Below are positions 14,286 to 15,304 of a stretch of DNA of 15,304 nt, piece by piece (positions within the stretch are counted from its first letter, which is position 1; each line of letters starts with the position of its first letter). This stretch comes from VBAS01 sp964508655 (GTDB lineage Bacteria > Bacteroidota > Bacteroidia > Chitinophagales > Chitinophagaceae): the NCBI GenBank assembly GCA_964508655.1, contig CAZDUO010000088.1:1-15304 (forward strand), given 5' to 3'. The notes below the pieces were generated by a model, which saw only the letters and a program-made list of their open reading frames with translations, made no database searches and was not told the DNA's origin. Made by a program: the position numbers and the translations under genes.

Positions 14286-14699
14286 TTATTTTTTTTCCAG
14301 CTCTTCAATGCGCTTTTTCAGTTCTTCAATCATCTTCTGCTGCTCCTGCACGGCTTTTACCAGCGGCACCACGAAATCGCTGTAGCGGAGAGCATAAGTC
14401 TGTTTGCCTGCATCCTGCGGCTTGTCAATACCGCTGAAGTTATAACCCAGTGATTGTGCCACCTGTTCCACTTCCTGTGCCATAAAGCCGGTGTATACTT
14501 CATTTTTCTTTTCCGGGTTCAGCGTTTTTAGTTTTTTATCTGCAGGTAAATCTTTTGAGTTAAAATCGTTAATGGCATCCACATCCAGCGTATAAGTAAC
14601 CGGGCGCAGTTTGGTGATGAAGGCAAGTCCCGGCACATCGTCTTTTACGTTGCGCTTGAAACGGCCATCGCTGAAATTGCTCCAGTTGGCATAACCGGG
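14286..14699 (-). pseudogene. Remnant of a peptidase S74 (tail-spike chaperone) domain protein
   Basis: 137 codons with no usable start, directly preceded in frame by TAA (14700-14702). The translation begins PGYANWSNFSDGRFKRNVKDD and continues VPGLAFITKLRPVTYTLD, EVYTGFMAQEVEQVAQSLGY, YALRYSDFVVPLVKAVQEQ and a coiled-coil end (MIEELKKRIEELEKK). This is the C-terminal intramolecular chaperone of many Bacteroidota surface and phage-tail proteins, which normally follows several hundred residues of fibre. No matching fibre sequence is visible upstream in any frame. The only alternative start is a GTG at 14636 inside the conserved domain, which I reject. The intact terminator suggests loss of the 5' part of a once complete gene. 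Confidence 0.75.
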
Positions 14700-14816
14700 T
14701 TACGTTTCAATCTGCTTTTCCTGCCTTTCGTTTACCCATATCCCCCTTTCAATAATTCAAACTTGCTTTGCCACCACCGGCAGGTGTATTATTGGTATGA
14801 AATTAAAAAAAAGAAA

Positions 14817-15125
14817 ATGCTGACACTACTTACCATATTCCTGCTTTCAAAATACAAAAAAGGAAAATACTTGTATGAACTGAAGAGGAGATTGCTGATA
14901 CTGAAAAAGGCTATCGGTTTCGGATCATACACCATGCATACACCCGGCGTGAGCAATTCATTGCTGGTGTATAAAAATACAAGGGGCAGTGTCACGGGTT
15001 TTCCCGGTTCAAAAATGAATGTGCTGAGAGGCATCAGTGAAGCATTCCGGGCTGAGGATGCAGTACCGGCGGGCTATTTGTCGGTTAAAAAAGAAGAAGT
15101 GATGGCTGATAAAAGAGCTGCATAA
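14817..15125 (+). CDS. Small hypothetical protein, 102 residues
   Basis: I do not recognise this protein. The ATG at 14817 follows an A-rich stretch; an in-frame TTG at 14763 would add 18 unlikely residues. The product has a short hydrophobic start (MLTLLTIFLLSKYKKGKY), a Lys/Arg/Leu helix-prone part, then a polar region (GFGSYTMHTPGVSNS, FRAEDAVPAGYLSVKKEEV). Residue mix and third-base pattern in the second half look coding. A hairpin 53 bp after the stop on the same strand supports a rightward transcript. The gene begins where the S74 remnant has lost its 5' part, so it may have arrived with that rearrangement. Confidence 0.5.
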   Translation: MLTLLTIFLLSKYKKGKYLYELKRRLLILKKAIGFGSYTMHTPGVSNSLLVYKNTRGSVTGFPGSKMNVLRGISEAFRAEDAVPAGYLSVKKEEVMADKRAA

Positions 15126-15177
15126 ATATTACTCCTTGCTTTGTCCTGTCATACATCTTTCTCTTGTAAGAAACGCC

Positions 15178-15207
15178 ATGCCCCGCTGCCGGGGCATCAC
15201 TTTTATT
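15178..15207 (+). terminator. Probable terminator after the last small gene
   Basis: ATGCCCCG (15178-15185) and CGGGGCAT (15190-15197) form an 8-bp stem with a CTGC loop. The T-run (TTTTATT) begins only after CAC, so termination may be imperfect. Confidence 0.6.
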
Positions 15208-15231
15208 ACAACTTATCTCAAAAGTAATTTT

Positions 15232-15294
15232 AACACAGAGATTTTGAGAAACTGTGTTACACAGAGATGTCGACCCAGAGGTAAATTCTCTGTG
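15232..15294. repeat. Intergenic CACAGAG/CTGTGTT repeat cluster
   Basis: The 10-mer ACACAGAGAT occurs at 15233-15242 and 15259-15268. AACACAG (15232-15238) and CTGTGTT (15252-15258) form an inverted repeat. A further inverted copy, TCTCTGTG, lies at 15287-15294. The non-coding stretch looks like a dispersed intergenic repeat and may continue past the window end. Confidence 0.55.
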
Positions 15295-15304
15295 CAGCTC
15301 TTTA

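Noticed and set aside
14286..14636. S74 domain protein starting at GTG 14636
   Set aside because: That GTG is an internal Val of the conserved domain; homologous sequence (SDGRFKRNVKDD) continues in frame before it up to a stop.

Overview
The window looks like a chromosomal stretch from a Bacteroidota bacterium, most likely of the Chitinophagaceae. The signs are a type IX secretion (T9SS) C-terminal sorting domain, a peptidase S74 tail-type domain, a Reg_prop/Y_Y_Y histidine kinase paired with a LytTR response regulator, many lipid-poor 'MKKL...Q' signal peptides, and A-rich leaders with few Shine-Dalgarno sequences. This placement is by gene style, not by a search.

Left part, minus strand (1-3907). 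An enoyl-CoA hydratase-like gene is followed by a compact three-gene unit. It holds an L-fucose dehydrogenase-like short-chain dehydrogenase, a secreted alkaline-phosphatase-superfamily enzyme 11 bp downstream, and a secreted GH29 alpha-L-fucosidase that overlaps the phosphatase by ATGA and runs off the window. The unit would release L-fucose outside the cytoplasm and oxidise it inside. The dehydrogenase has Asn where the SDR catalytic Lys is expected.

Middle, minus strand (4010-7265). Two exported proteins lie here. One is a 500-residue T9SS cargo with its own GNRA-capped terminator. The other is a repeat-rich surface protein with a C1q/TNF-like C-terminal domain. A divergent 395-bp promoter region (7266-7660) follows.

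Right-middle, plus strand (7661-13506). Here are four small genes, a lone single-domain globin, a LytS-type sensor kinase with a periplasmic propeller, and its LytTR regulator. Two of the small genes encode paralogous ~105-residue proteins of unknown function, one encodes a 28-residue membrane peptide and one is a hypothetical. The most interesting signal is non-coding. Nine-base direct repeats (core TTC[AG]T) with an exact 21-bp period lie upstream of the kinase (three copies), the globin (two copies) and the first small gene (two copies, one weak). Their form and spacing match known LytTR-family binding sites. I infer a local regulon in which the two-component system controls itself, the globin and at least one of the small proteins.

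Right end. A nucleotidyltransferase and a 63-residue partner overlapping its start form a toxin-antitoxin-like pair. It converges on the LytTR gene with no intergenic base. Next come a decayed S74 fragment with a strong terminator, a small weakly supported gene, and an intergenic repeat rich in CACAGAG/CTCTGTG. I saw no rRNA, tRNA, CRISPR array, transposase or prophage integrase.
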